Source of the DNA: Amblyomma americanum
Lineage: Eukaryota > Arthropoda > Arachnida > Ixodida > Ixodidae
Reading direction: 5' to 3'
Length of the DNA stretch: 64,000 bases
NCBI RefSeq assembly: GCF_052857255.1
Contig: NC_135505.1
Coordinates: forward strand, 132,604,967 to 132,668,966
The first letter of the stretch is position 1. Every line of letters begins with the position of its first letter. Below are positions 31,852 to 43,086 of this stretch, in pieces. The translations under genes and the position numbers were made by a program. The notes under the pieces were generated by a model. It saw only the letters and a program-made list of their open reading frames with translations, made no database searches and was not told the origin of the DNA.

Positions 31852-34800
31852 ATGTTCACCGTGGCATTCTTCGGCCTCGTGGCCGTTCTTCACCTGGCAG
31901 TCGCCACCGAGCAGAACCCTCCGGTGACTCCATGTCCTGGTAACTAAGACTACATAATTTTTTAATATCATTCGATCCTAATCACCGTGGGCCATGTTTC
32001 GCTTTTTGGCTATTCGATATTAGCACGGCTGCAACGCCTTTTGTCCTTTAGCTGTGCAGTAGCGGGCATCCATTGCCTTGTACCTGTAGGCTAGGTTTGT
32101 GCCATAGAAGAGTTCTGTTATGTGAACCTTCTAGTTTATGTAAAATTATGAGCACGGATGGCCTTATACCTAGTTCCTTGGGAAGAGCAGACGAATTTGG
32201 TGCCGCCATATTTCTCTTCGTTCCTTTGCCCGCTCCATAGATCCCCATCTTCAAGACTTTTTCTATTCGGCAAGCAACATTAAGAGCAACATTAAGTTTT
32301 CATTTAGCTGCAAGTTGGCAGTATCAGTTTCCATCGCGAATGACTAACCTCAAGAGAAGGGATGTTGTCCATCTTGACAATCCAAATGAATCACTGAATG
32401 CACGAAATGAATGAAAACACGAAACCAGGTTTTGATAATCAAGATTAACATATCAAAGACACACACTTTAAATGGCTCGTAAGTGCCAGTGTTACAGATC
32501 CTCCTGGTAATTTTCAGGGCAGTTCTGCAATATAGAACACAGAGTTCTGAACTGTGCAACGTCCCTGTCCGCACTCCTGGCTTGTTCAATTTCCGTGGAC
32601 GCTTTAGCAGTTTAGCCAATGCTTGTATGCCGAAAAATGTTTAAAGTCGAGCCCCTAACAGTAACTGTCTAAGGCAAAAGTTGCCTCATGATTGATTTTC
32701 GGATGCATTATTCATGCCAGTTTAGCACCATTCAACGCTAATAGAAAGTTTAAAAATACTCATTTTAGTCGAGTTCACGTAGAATAAACTATAGATTGCC
32801 CTAAAATCTGGGCTAAGTTCCAAGCAAAGCTCCTGTTAGTGGAGGTCTGAGGTAAGGCAAGGAAAAAAAGTTTTCAAAAATACCGTCTCGTTGTTGCTCA
32901 GCGGGGAATATGTTTGTCTTGTAAAATTCTCGTAGCCCATTTGAAAACAAGTGAGTATTTATCGTAAGAAGTGTTTACGTTTATCTACGATTACATTCGA
33001 AGATATTGAAATACTATTCATCGATTCGGGATGTGCATCAGACGTCCTAGACGACAAACAAGTAAGACATAAAATGGAGAACTGCTATGCTTATGAGAGG
33101 GTTCAAAGTGTTTTGCCTGCACTGTTGTTATCTTTTAGTATATGAGAAAACTCATGGATATTATGCTCAAACGCAAGCTATCATCGTTCCCTTTAACACT
33201 GGCACACTCTTATTTGTTCTCGTGGTCGGCTTTTGACACTCGCGTGTTTCACTTATGGCGCCTATAAAGCTTTCAAAATTCTGAGAGCTGAAGCAAAATT
33301 CTACCTCCCCATCAAAAAAAGTTTTTTAGCTTTAGGTGCCTCTTAAATGCCCTGCTAAAAAGGTCCGAAGCAAAGCTTATGGAACAAAGACGTTTCACAA
33401 AGCTCTACAGTAAGACCGGAATGAAACGCTAACACGAATTTGCCGTAGTCTCCCACTTTGCCGCGATATAATCCTTTACAACCAGTTTATGAATATATAC
33501 TTAGGTACATATTTTACCCTTATACATGAGTCAGGCTTGTTGTGCACTTGTGCTGAAGGTACACAAGTAAGATTTAGTTTTTTTGACAGGCACTTTTCGC
33601 GTTTCATTCCGTCCTGACTGTACATAACCTATAACTATCAATTCCAAGGAAGCGTCTATCAAGCCCATCAGATGCTAAAACTATTACAGCGAAGAGAGCA
33701 AAACCAAACTGAAAGCAAAGCATAAGAGCACAAATTTGCCGTAGTCTCCCACTTTGCCGCGATATAATCCTTTACAACCAGTTTATGAATATATATACTT
33801 AGGTACATATTTTACCCTTATACATGAATCGGGCTTGTTGTGCACTGGTTCTGAAGGTACACAAGTAAGATATTTCGTTTTTTTGACAGGCACTTTTCGC
33901 GTTTCATTCCGACCTGACTGTACATAACCTATAACTATCAATTCCAAGGAAACGTCTATCAAACCCATCAGATGCTAAAACTATTACAGCGAAGAGAGCA
34001 AAACCAAACTGAAAACCAAAGCATCAGAATTATCAAAGGTGCAATGTTCGCACCTAAGCGGAGACGCTCGAATTCCTCCCGATTAACAATGTCTTTTTTT
34101 TTTTAATGAGGGAAAATTTTCCAAACAAGTGAGGAAGACTTGCACCTTTTATTTTTCAGAGAAGAACAGAACTGTCGTGCAGATCCAGAGCATCGTCGTC
34201 ACAGGCGCAAAACTTGGAAAGAAGATGAAACTCGATGGCACTATTCTTATAACTCAAGTGGTCGGCCAAAACCCAGTTCTGCAGATCTCTGTCTCCAAGC
34301 CTAACGGCACCAAGCTGCCCTGCGTTCCGAGTGTATTGCCATGGTAAGCATGCCGGCTTTCAACAATCAAGCTAGGCTTTCAATGCCCAGCTGTACCACA
34401 TAGATCACTCTATTTTAAAGCGATCGATAGTGGTATGCAAGACTCCCTGCAGTGCATGCCGCGTTGCTGTCAGCGCCGGTGTATCATATGAGTAGTGTTG
34501 ACAGGAATATCAGTAGCAGTAGTAGTAGTAATAGTATAAATAGTAGTAGTGGTAGTAGTACTTGTACTAGTAGTATTAGTAGCAGTACTAAGAGTAGTAG
34601 CAGTAGTAGTGCTACTAGTAGTAGTAGTGGTAGTAGTAGCAATAGTATTACTAGAAGTATTAGTGGTAGTAGTTGCAAAGCATAGCTCACATAGCGGCCT
34701 CAGATATAACGAATACTCGGTAATTACAAAAGGGATTGGTACTGCCGTCAAAAAAATTATTGCAGCAGTGGCGATGCATCTCAGATACAACGAAAGGCTG

Positions 34801-36428
34801 TGGCCTCAACTCTCGCTTATATCGAACGAAGAAGCGCCGTGCACTCGCCCGCAGTCTAAAACTCGCACCTCCAGCAAGCGCGGAGGCAGGGGAGCTTGTT
34901 TAAACCATGCATGCGTTTAGTCTCCAGCAAAAACATTGCAACCTAAAAATGCGACACAAAAGGCGCTTCTGACACTCCAGCTAGCCGCCGGCCATGCGCA
35001 TGCCGGTAGCATACATTGAACATGGCCAACCACTCTAAGTATGCACCGAGGCAGTCGCTCTACCAACTGTACAAGCCGCGACGGCTAGCATATGGTTGAG
35101 CAAGAAGGAATCGGTCAATACGTTCGTGTTATTGGTGTCAAGCTCGGCCTGACAATATCCGTGTGCATTCCGAGAATTCCCGCGAAAGAGCTTCGATTCG
35201 TTTTCTGTGTTCCTACCCGCAGCACACTGCACCTTTGTAACGGCACGACACGACAGGAGAAGCAACTTAACAAGGATTGGGGTAACACCTGTCCCGTGCA
35301 ACCAGGCACCTACACGGCGCAATTGACCATCAGCCTGCCCAAAGGCCAGGAGGCGGAGGAATACTTTGGGGTAAGTGCCGCATGTGAGCCAACAGTGCGT
35401 ATAAGGCTGGATTCGACACACTGGGCTAGTCAATTTGTGAGCTCTCATTATCGAAGCCCTGATGCAAAGTACTCTGACGCGAATACGGCATTGTGTATAA
35501 AAGACTCATTTCTGCATTATACATAAACCCAGTCGAAGGCTATGCTGCGGGAATATGCACATAATCCACCCGACGAGGCGCATAGACGAGCTCTACTCTA
35601 GAGGAATCAAGCCTACAGCCAAAAAACAGAGATCACTGCGGCTACCCGCATTACAGGAATGCGAAAGCGTTGATTAATTCCTTCATTCATTTTTAATTCA
35701 GCCTTAGTGGGTTACTTGTGTCCTTTTATTTTATTTCCCACAATAATTCTTTAATCACACTAAATAATTTACTCAGTACCCATTTCGGGTTTTCAGTTTT
35801 GACGCCATGCGTTGGCTCCGCCCACACTTCCGCTTTTTCAAATTTTGCGCCACACGGTGCCCTAGCTCCGCCAAATTTTTGGACATTCTTGGCTCTATTT
35901 AACTAACTAATCACTCTACTGACATAATTTTTTGTGCAGCATCCTCACATCATCCCCTTTCGATTACAACCGAGTTCTCGTTTGACGCTATCTCTTCACG
36001 GTTCCCCACAACTGCTGCCGAAACATTTTGATGACACGTTTTGGTGGCACGACCCAGCCAACGTAGCCTAGTAATGCTTTCGCAATAATAAGGCGAGCTT
36101 GAAACCGCAAATATCCAACCTTAAACAAGATGGCTGGACAAGCTCGCAACGAGAGTCACTGCATTGAACTGCTTCTGTAGTCCCTTAAGTATTTCACAGG
36201 CTGAGAACACGTCTAGTATTTGTAACGATCAGGAATTTCATAAATGGAAGGGATGTAAATAAGTAAGGTGATCATCATGGCTGGCATGCTACCTGCTTCC
36301 GCTTCAACATGCTTACTTGTATCTCTTCTCCATTCCAGGATGGAAACGTCATAGTGAAATTTAACATCGTGGATGGGAGTAAAGTTCTTGGCTGTGCATC
36401 TATCCCCATTGCGATTGACGTTAACTAA
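31852..36428 (+). CDS. GM2 activator-like ML-domain protein, subtype A (GM2A-5), complete
   Basis: Four exons: 31852-31939, 34160-34343, 35223-35370 and 36339-36428 (stop TAA), 169 residues. The signal peptide is MFTVAFFGLVAVLHLAVA, then EQNPPVTPC. Exon 2 encodes EKNRTVVQIQSIVVTGAKLG and ends LPCVPSVLPC. Exon 3 encodes TLHLCNGTTRQEKQLNKDW and NTCPVQPGTY. Exon 4 encodes GNVIVKFNIVDGSKVLGC and ends AIDVN. All six cysteines are kept. Sequons are present at NRT (start of exon 2), NGT (exon 2) and NGT (exon 3). It is closest to GM2A-3 and GM2A-1. The codon split across exons 1 and 2 gives E here instead of the G of most paralogs. Intron 1 contains a 296-bp tandem duplication and intron 2 a long AGT microsatellite; neither touches the splice sites. 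Confidence 0.91.
33437..34026 (+). repeat. Direct tandem duplication, unit 296 bp
   Basis: Copy 1 (33437-33732) and copy 2 (33733-34026) both begin AATTTGCCGTAGTCTCCCAC and run in step through TTTTGACAGGCACTTTTCGC to the phrase AGCAAAACCAAACTGAAA. Only scattered substitutions and one-base indels separate them, so the duplication is recent. No coding content. In intron 1 of GM2A-5. Confidence 0.9.
34511..34677 (+). repeat. (AGT)n microsatellite
   Basis: Imperfect AGT/AGC/ACT triplets over about 165 bases in intron 2 of GM2A-5. It produces long open frames of serine or valine that are not genes. Confidence 0.9.
34690..34830. repeat. Two ATATAACGAA-type repeats
   Basis: GCCTCAGATATAACGAATAC (34692) and CATCTCAGATACAACGAAAG (34777) are near copies, followed by GCTTATATCGAACGAAGAAG. 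Possibly ends of a decayed DNA transposon in intron 2 of GM2A-5. Confidence 0.35.
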
Positions 36429-36556
36429 GCCATGGGGCCAATAATGATGACTGCGGTTGGCGCTCATCATATGCAAGTCTTGGATGCATATTTCATCGTC
36501 TTTCAGCTACTAAGAGTTCGTTATCTTTACTTGCGGTCTTTGTACTTTCGACCACC

Positions 36557-36562
36557 AATAAA
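36557..36562 (+). terminator. Poly(A) signal AATAAA of GM2A-5
   Basis: AATAAA 129 bases after the stop codon, in the A-type context CACCAATAAAT. Confidence 0.75.
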
Positions 36563-37310
36563 TATTCGTCTGCAAGAATTGCGTTGCTTTTCCTGCGAAA
36601 GCTGCATAGTAGACTGCAGCTGATGTGAACGGTGGCGTCGGCATACGCCCTGACTGATAACACGGCCGCTTGTCCACAAGTAAGTGAGATGATTAAGCAG
36701 AATGTCGAATGCCATCAGGACAACTAAGTATGGTTATTATGAACCTCTTAACCAAGATGTCATGAAGACTCGCTTTTGGATGATCCTGGGCATGTGCCTT
36801 CTGTGATCATTCATCGAACTGGTCCAGGGGTACAAAGTATATATAGACCACGAAATCTCAGGAATGGACGCAATCAAGAATATAGAAGGTTTCAAGTCGT
36901 CAAGATAGGCTTAAACAGTAGGCAGCTTCCAATCTTGGTGTGGAAATAACTCTGAGGCGCAGGGCTTTGACATGGAAAGGTTGCGCTTTTTGCATTTGAG
37001 TAACGAATGCTCCGCCCAATATAACCGTAGAAAGAATTGCTGCCGCAAATGCTGTACAGGCGGTTCTCCAGAGCAAATGTGGCGTTGATGTGTGATGTCG
37101 TAAATTACTACTCAAGAGCTGAATGTGGACTGGTGAGGTTGCTGCACAGGTCAGCCGGGCGAGAGAGGAAGCGTTCGAGAACGAGGCTTCAGGGCGGGCC
37201 TAGTCTCTTCCGGGCCATCGAGTAGGCGCGTTCATGTTTGTCTATAGTTGCACAGAGTTTCACGTTATCTTAACTCATAAGAAAGGAGGCGCCAAGAACT
37301 TAAAAAAGTT
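36563..37310. other. Intergenic stretch without recognised feature
   Basis: No gene, RNA or familiar repeat recognised between the GM2A-5 poly(A) signal and the next SINE. Confidence 0.4.
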
Positions 37311-37600
37311 TACCGCAGTCGTGGCCTAGTGGTCTGGGCGTCCGCTTCGGCTGCGGGAGGTGGTTGGTTCGAAACCCACCGCCGGACACCCACCGGTAAA
37401 AATGGGTACAAGCCACCCCCGGCCCTGCGCCCGGCTTCTTCATGGGTGTGTGCTTGGAGGAGGCTCCGCAAACCGCGCTGCGCCCTTTCGGGGGCAAACC
37501 CAGTTTCGAACAATTCAACCTGCAAAGGTGGTTCGTGTTTCACTCCCCAGTGAAGAGTTCGACTCAAAACTCGTACGCTCTAACCAGCGTCAGGTTCAAA
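37311..37600 (+). mobile_element. GC-rich tRNA-derived SINE
   Basis: Starts with CAGTCGTGGCCTAGTGGTCT (A box) and, 40 bases on, GGTTGGTTCGAAACCCACC (B box), spaced as in a tRNA. A GC-rich unrelated body follows (CACCGGTAAAAATGGGTACA to TTCGGGGGCAAACCCAG). Acceptor-stem pairing is poor, so it is a tRNA-derived retroposon and not a tRNA gene. It lies just before an RTE LINE fragment. Confidence 0.55.
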
Positions 37601-37639
37601 CACTATGGTCCTTCGTCAGAAGCGATTCAGAGTATCACT

Positions 37640-38966
37640 ACAGTCATGGGCTAGTCCGGCTTTTCGGCTGTCCGACTTTGTAAGAAAACGGCAACGGACC
37701 TATATGGTTCGTTGCCTACAAGGTATACTTACTAAGGTAATCGCTAATGCAGTCAGGGCAACCTTAGACTTTAATCAACCAAATGATCAGGCAGGCTTTC
37801 GTAAAGAATACTCAACAATAGATCATATTCACACTATCAATCAGGTGATAGAGAAATGCGCATGATATAACGAACCCCTATATACAGCCATCATTGATTA
37901 CGAGAAAGCATTCGACCCAGTGGAAACCTCAGCTGTCATAGAGGCATTGCGGAATCAGGGTGTAGAAGAGCCTTATGTGAAAATACTGGATGATATCTAT
38001 AGCAACTGCACAGCTACCATAGTCCTCCATAAAGTCAGAAATAAAATTCCAATAAGGAAGGGCGTCATGCAAGAAGATACGATCTCGCCAGTGCTATTCT
38101 CCGCCTGTATACTGGAGGTATTGCGAGGCCTGAATTGGGAACAGTAGGGGATAAGAGTTATTTGAGAATACCTAAATAATCTGCGATTCGCTGATGACAT
38201 TGCCTTGCTGAGTCACTCACGCAATGAATTGCAAAGTATGATCAATGATTTAGACAGGCAGAGCAAAACGGTGGGTATAAAAATTAACATGGAGAAAACC
38301 AAAGTGATGTTCAACAGCCTAGCAAATGAACAGCAGTTCCTGATTGTCAACGAGGTGCTGGAAGTCGTAAAGGAATCTACTTAGGACAGGTAGTGACGGC
38401 TGACCCGGATCATGAGAGGGAATAACTAGAAGGATAAGAATGGGATGGAACGCATATGGCAGCTTCTTTCAGATCATGAATAGTAGTTGCCCAATATCCC
38501 TCAAGAGAAAAGTGTACAACAGCTGTATCTTACCGGTACTCACCTACGGGGCAGAAACGTGGAGGCTAACGAAAAGAGTTCAGCTTAATTAAGTTCAGGA
38601 CAACGCAGCGAGCCATGGAAAGAAAAATGATAGGTGTAACGTTAAGAGACCGGAAGCGGGCTGAGTGGGTGAGGGAGTAAATGCGTGTTAATGACATCAT
38701 AGTCGGAATCAAGAGGAATAAATGGGCTTGGGCAGGGCATGTACTGCGAAGGCATGATAACCGCTGGTCCTTAAGGGTAACAGAGTGGATTCCAAGAGAA
38801 GGCAAGCGTAGCAGGGGGCGACAGAAAGTTATGTGGGCGGATGAGATTAAGAAGTTCGCAGACATAGGGTGGGCGCAGCTGGCAAAGGACCGGGTTAATT
38901 GGAGAGACATGGGAGAGGCCTTTGCCCTGCAGGTGTAGTCAGGCTGACGATGATGATGATGATGAC
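37640..38966 (+). mobile_element. RTE-type LINE, 5'-truncated, plus strand
   Basis: Reads NQPNDQAGFRKEYSTIDHIH, then AIIDYEKAFDPVE, KIPIRKGVMQEDTISPVLFS, RFADDIALLSHSRNELQ and, at the end, KRSRGRQKVMWADEIKKFAD. These are reverse transcriptase motifs in order, with the catalytic FADD at about 38190, and the RTE C-terminus. The 3' end is (GATGAT)n at about 38948. At least three in-frame stops or shifts (for example TGATAT after EKCA at 37862) show it is dead. Confidence 0.8.
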
Positions 38967-39048
38967 AGAGTTTCAACTTCGCAAAGAAACGCTATTATAT
39001 TATTGCCCTCACAATGCGCTGCACCTCTTGAACGAAGGCAGAAAGTAA

Positions 39049-39277
39049 GCCGCGGCGATGGCTCAGTGGTTATAGCGTTCGCCTGCTGACCCGAAAGACG
39101 CGGGTTCGATCCCGGCTGCTACGGTCGAATTTCAATGGAAGCGAAATTCTAGCGGCTCGTGTACTGCATGATGTCAGCGCACGTTAAAGAATCCCAGGTG
39201 GTTGAAATTTCCGGAGCCCTTCACTACAGCGTCCCTTAAAGCCCGAGTCGCTCTGGGACGTTAAACGCAATAAACCA
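39049..39277 (+). mobile_element. Ruka-like SINE, near full length, plus strand
   Basis: Best copy in the window. A tRNA-like head has GCGATGGCTCAGTGGTTATA (A box) and GCGGGTTCGATCCCGGC (B box). The body follows (ATTTCAATGGAAGCGAAATT, CACGTTAAAGAATCCCAGGT), then the type 1 tail CGAGTCGCTCTGGGACGTTA with AATAAACC. It agrees with the tick SINE Ruka as I remember it. RNA polymerase III promoter boxes look intact. Confidence 0.75.
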
Positions 39278-39299
39278 ATGAAAGCACAAAGCTTTCTAA

Positions 39300-40540
39300 C
39301 ATGCGTATTCGTGGAGTGCCAATCTTGCAGTCTAGCAGCCAGATAGAAAACTTGAAGTTGTAGTAAGAAAACATTCTGAATGTCCACATGTTAACGAAAT
39401 GAGCAATAAAATACTTTTGAGGGCGCCCAAACCAAACAATATATTAATGCATTCAACATTACTCTCACGCAGCATATTGTTGCTGGTGCTGATTCGCTTC
39501 TCAGTCACAACATTAACAAAACAACAGCCTATCAGGTTGTGGCGGGTGCACTGTCCCGTTGAGATGTTGCTTAAGTACCACAGCAGCAGTGTTTTTACCA
39601 TCCAATTCGAGACTGACAATACAAGCGGTCAGAAAGCGCTGCGGATTCGAGCAGATTACTTGACGCAAAAATTCTATTGCCACAATTACTCTCTTTACGT
39701 TCCTCACTATGACAGAGGGGTTTCAAAGATTCAGAGATTTTGAGCGTGCACATTGCGACTGTTGCATTTCGACTTTGGTAGCTCCAAATGTAGACACGTT
39801 TTTGCAAAATGTATTGCGTCGTCACTAGAGTAAAGAAATGGCACTTTCGCAGATACACGAGTTCTAAATGCGAAAGCATTGTCTCAGGGTGTTCTTTCCT
39901 CATACGCCTACATTCAGTTCTTTTTTTTAGTTTAATGCTTTCATCAGTTGAGTTGTATCAATCGACATCTCCTACAAACTATGAGCACTGTAATAATCTG
40001 GCAGTGGCGATTACAACAGCTCTGGGTATCGCGGCCGGAGCCATGCACATCTATCATGCACTGAGACGAGCTGTGGTTTCTGTAATAGGTGTGCCTTTCT
40101 TATGGCAGCTTTCTACAGTACGTATCAAGCTCGCACAACAACAACAACAAAAAAACAGGTGGGAACCTGAGAGCAATCACTGCAGAAATAACGAGAAAGC
40201 ATGTAGTTTATTGCTGTTAGCTTTCTTTATTATCTGAAAGCCGGAGGGGTTTGAAACATCTTGCCTGACGTCAGTAATTTCATGAGTTCCAGGATACATG
40301 TTTCATCGGACTTCACCATAAGGCGAATTTCCGGCCATTATTTTAGACTGAGAGCCAAGCGCTTTCGATCGGATTTCGCTTATTGAAAGTCACGCGGCGG
40401 AAATATAAATCGGAAGCTTGCCACAATGTCCAAAATTTATTATTTCTCAGGAGAAAGCCGGTACAGAAGTATTTTTTTTCTCCAAAGGGTTTAAGGTTTA
40501 CATTTAGCGAGGGCTATGACCCAACTCATCCGAATTATAA
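39300..40540. other. Intergenic stretch without recognised feature
   Basis: Open frames here are short and show no familiar domain. One CAACAACAACAAC-type short repeat lies at about 40136-40150. No gene supported. Confidence 0.4.
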
Positions 40541-40711
40541 TGGTTTATGGTTTGGTCTATGGGGTTTAACGTCCAAAAGCGACTCAGGCTATGAGGGACG
40601 CCGTATTGAAGGGCTCCGGAAATTTCGACCACCTGGGGTTCTTTAACGTGCACTCACATCGCACAGTGCACGGGCCCCTAGAATTTCGCCTCCATCAAAA
40701 TTCAACCGCCG
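40541..40711 (-). mobile_element. Ruka-like SINE fragment, minus strand, tail type 1
   Basis: On the minus strand it reads body CACGTTAAAGAACCCCAGGT, TCGAAATTTCCGGAGCCCTT, then the type 1 tail ending CGTTAAACCCCATAGACC. The tRNA-like head is missing. Confidence 0.7.
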
Positions 40712-40975
40712 AATTATAATCAATCGTAATGTTAACTTAAAAAGGAGAAAGCACTTAACACTCTAGCTGTTTAAAGGCCGTAATCCGGGCGAGATTGTTA
40801 AACATTTCCGACTCCGTTTGTGGAGCAGCCTTAACACAAAATTCAGATGCCTATAAACTTTCTGACGCTCTATACGGCAGCACCAGTGATGTAAAAAGCC
40901 AATGGCGTGCTCTGATCATGGTGTACAATGATCTCTCCAGAAGGCGGAGGACTAAGGGCAGGGTTCATTGTAGCG

Positions 40976-41083
40976 CCAGTTCATGTACGTTAAAGATCCC
41001 CAGGTGGTCGAAATTTCCGGAGCCCTTCACTACGGCGTCTCGCATAGCCTGAGTCGCTTTGGGACGTTAAACCCTCTTAAACC
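40976..41083 (+). mobile_element. Ruka-like SINE fragment, plus strand, tail type 1
   Basis: Carries TACGTTAAAGATCCCCAGGT, CGGAGCCCTTCACTACGGCG and the tail GAGTCGCTTTGGGACGTTAA. It sits 155 bases upstream of the orphan exon 1. Confidence 0.7.
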
Positions 41084-41237
41084 GGCCAGTTCATGTCTTC
41101 CGAGTAGCAAGGAGCCATATGGTGCAAGATTTCAACATCCTTCCGCACGTGTAAGGGGAACCACTGGCCCTTTACCCCCTTTGCGCAAGCCTATGGCCAT
41201 GGCCATTGTTTGCCTTCGTTCATCAGAAAGAGTGGCA

Positions 41238-41325
41238 ACAGTGGTCTTCACCTCTTTTGGCTTCATGGCCGTAGTTAGGCCAGCGGCCTCCTCAGCTCAG
41301 AGTCCTCCTATGGTACAGTGTCCTG
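41238..41325 (+). pseudogene. Orphan decayed exon 1 of a B-type GM2 activator-like gene
   Basis: Exactly 88 bases align with exon 1 of the paralogs: VVFTSFGFMAVVRPAASSAQ then SPPMVQCP. The family start ATG is replaced by ACA at 41238-41240, and the donor GT has become GC (41326-41327, GCAAGC). The upstream box has decayed to CTTTACCCCC. No exon 2, 3 or 4 that would follow is visible before GM2A-6 begins at 46500. An in-frame ATG exists further upstream (ATGGCCATGGCC near 41194), so translation is not strictly impossible, but nothing downstream would complete the protein. The sequence is B-type and sits where the alternating order predicts a B gene. Confidence 0.8.
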
Positions 41326-41399
41326 GCAAGCCCCATCGAATCCCGTGCAAGGGTTACTTTAGATTTTGGACCATCAGCAGTAGGTACCACTACTGCCCT

Positions 41400-42770
41400 C
41401 ACGAAGAGCGCCGTACAGGGGAGTTGTTCAAAGGCAGCTCTTCAGGAGAAGTTCAGCTGTCATTGGAAACCAGATATTTCCTGTGCGTGTGTTCACTCTC
41501 ACTTTAACTGGTGTGAAGTCGTGTGGGGTTGCACGTGTGACTAACTTAGTTTCCATGTTATGTCTCCAGGAACGAAAGCTTCGAATAGTAGCGCCAACAA
41601 ATTCGCACGCTAGTAATGAAGGGTTATTGCACTTCTGAACATACTAAATATTGCCGCAAAGTTTTGTAATGTTTATTTGTTCATTCTGAAGGTCAGAAGC
41701 GCATTGATTTATCACTTTGAGACACGTGTGGCAACCACATTAATATCTAATAACCACTGCTAGGTGGACTCGATTATGTTTTGTTCAAGACTTGCGGTTA
41801 CTTCGCGCACCGGACCTGCAGAGTTCGTTGTCAGCTTCATACTGTGCACGGCCGAGAGCGTTGGGTATTCTGTTCCACGACCTCAGAGCACGCTTGTTGC
41901 TCTCGAAGCCGCAAGGTGACTGAGTTCTTTCTCAGCGCGAGTTCGTCAAATAAAGGGTTCTCTTTGGAAGCCGTTTCCCTGCCTTCCTGACAGCCCGAAT
42001 GTGATCGCCACTGAGTGACCATATATACGATTTGGCTACGTGCAATGTTCCTTCCCACATGTATCAAATGTTTTACCACAAGTTAATTTTATAAGCTATA
42101 TAACTGAATATTCCATTTTGAGCCAAAGAGCCATCTTATCCTCATCGCATTCTCTTAGATGAACCAAATATGTTGTTTTGATGCTTATAAATTTACGCAT
42201 TTTACATTTGGGATAAATTTCACTGCCGCCACAAAAATTATGTTCACAATTTATTCTGCAAACGCGCTGATTTCATTGGCAAATTAAAATGGGCTATCCG
42301 TAGCTTTAAAATAATTTGTCATGGTTTACGCATAAGTTTCTTCTCACCTTAATTTTGAGGAATGCTTTTTTTTTGCTTTCCTACCAGTAACAGAACTTTT
42401 TAGGAACAGCGTCACGCTTACTGCATTGCCGACAATGCATACACCTATTAAGGGTAATACATACCTTCAGGACTCGTGTAATTAAGTGCACTCTCCAAAA
42501 TTGTTGATTTGAATGATCTTGAAAGTTGTTTGCGAAAATAAAGGCAGTAATCAAAAAGATGTTATCTCAAGGTGGTGCATAATGTTCATCCTGCTTGGAA
42601 AGGTTTTTTGCTAGTAAACAATATTCTGTATCCATAGATGGCAGCTTAGTGATTATGAAAAATTACGGAGGGCACTTTAGACTACTTATATGCAGTGAAT
42701 GCTAAAGGATTTGTCTCATCGTGGGCTACTCGTTGACTCAGTTATTTACTAGTTAGTACCTAGTGCTACT
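41400..42770. other. Intergenic stretch without recognised feature
   Basis: AT-rich, with no exon of the array family, no RNA gene and no repeat that I recognise. It may be where exons 2-4 of the orphan gene were deleted. Confidence 0.4.
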
Positions 42771-42777
42771 GTCTCAA

Positions 42778-42977
42778 AGGCGTTTAGGTTAAAGGGCTTT
42801 AGGCTAAAGGGCTTTGGGTCGAAGGCGCTAGGGTGAAGGCCTTTATGTCGAAGACGTTCACATTAAAGGTCTTAATGCTAACGGTCTTCTCTTTGGCCTA
42901 AAGTCCTTTACGCTAACGATCTTTGGCCTAATGGCCCAAATGCCTTTAGGGTGAACACCTTTAGGGTAAATGCCTTT
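42778..42977. repeat. Degenerate minisatellite, period about 15, TTTAGG-rich
   Basis: Units such as GCTTTAGGCTAAAGG, GCTTTGGGTCGAAGG and CCTTTAGGGTAAATG follow each other for about 200 bases. The motif is partly self-complementary. It contains TTTAGG but is not the arthropod telomeric TTAGG repeat. Confidence 0.65.
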
Positions 42978-43086
42978 GACAAAAGAAAGCGGGTGTATAT
43001 GTATACATTTGGTTTTCTGTTAATTCTTATTGTTGCTGTGGCAGCTCTGCTGGAAAACAATTTAAAATTGGTTTTTGAGGAAAGCA

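Noticed and set aside
34484..34920. Serine-, valine- or leucine-rich open frames
   Set aside because: Products of the AGT microsatellite in an intron of GM2A-5.
39051..39122. Possible tRNA gene
   Set aside because: A and B boxes are good, but the sequence continues into a Ruka-like SINE body and tail, so it is the SINE head.
40983..41507. 174-codon open frame as a gene
   Set aside because: It joins a SINE fragment to the orphan exon 1 and reads past its donor; not a real coding sequence.
42778..42977. Internal telomeric repeat
   Set aside because: Units are about 15 bp and degenerate, not TTAGG repeats.
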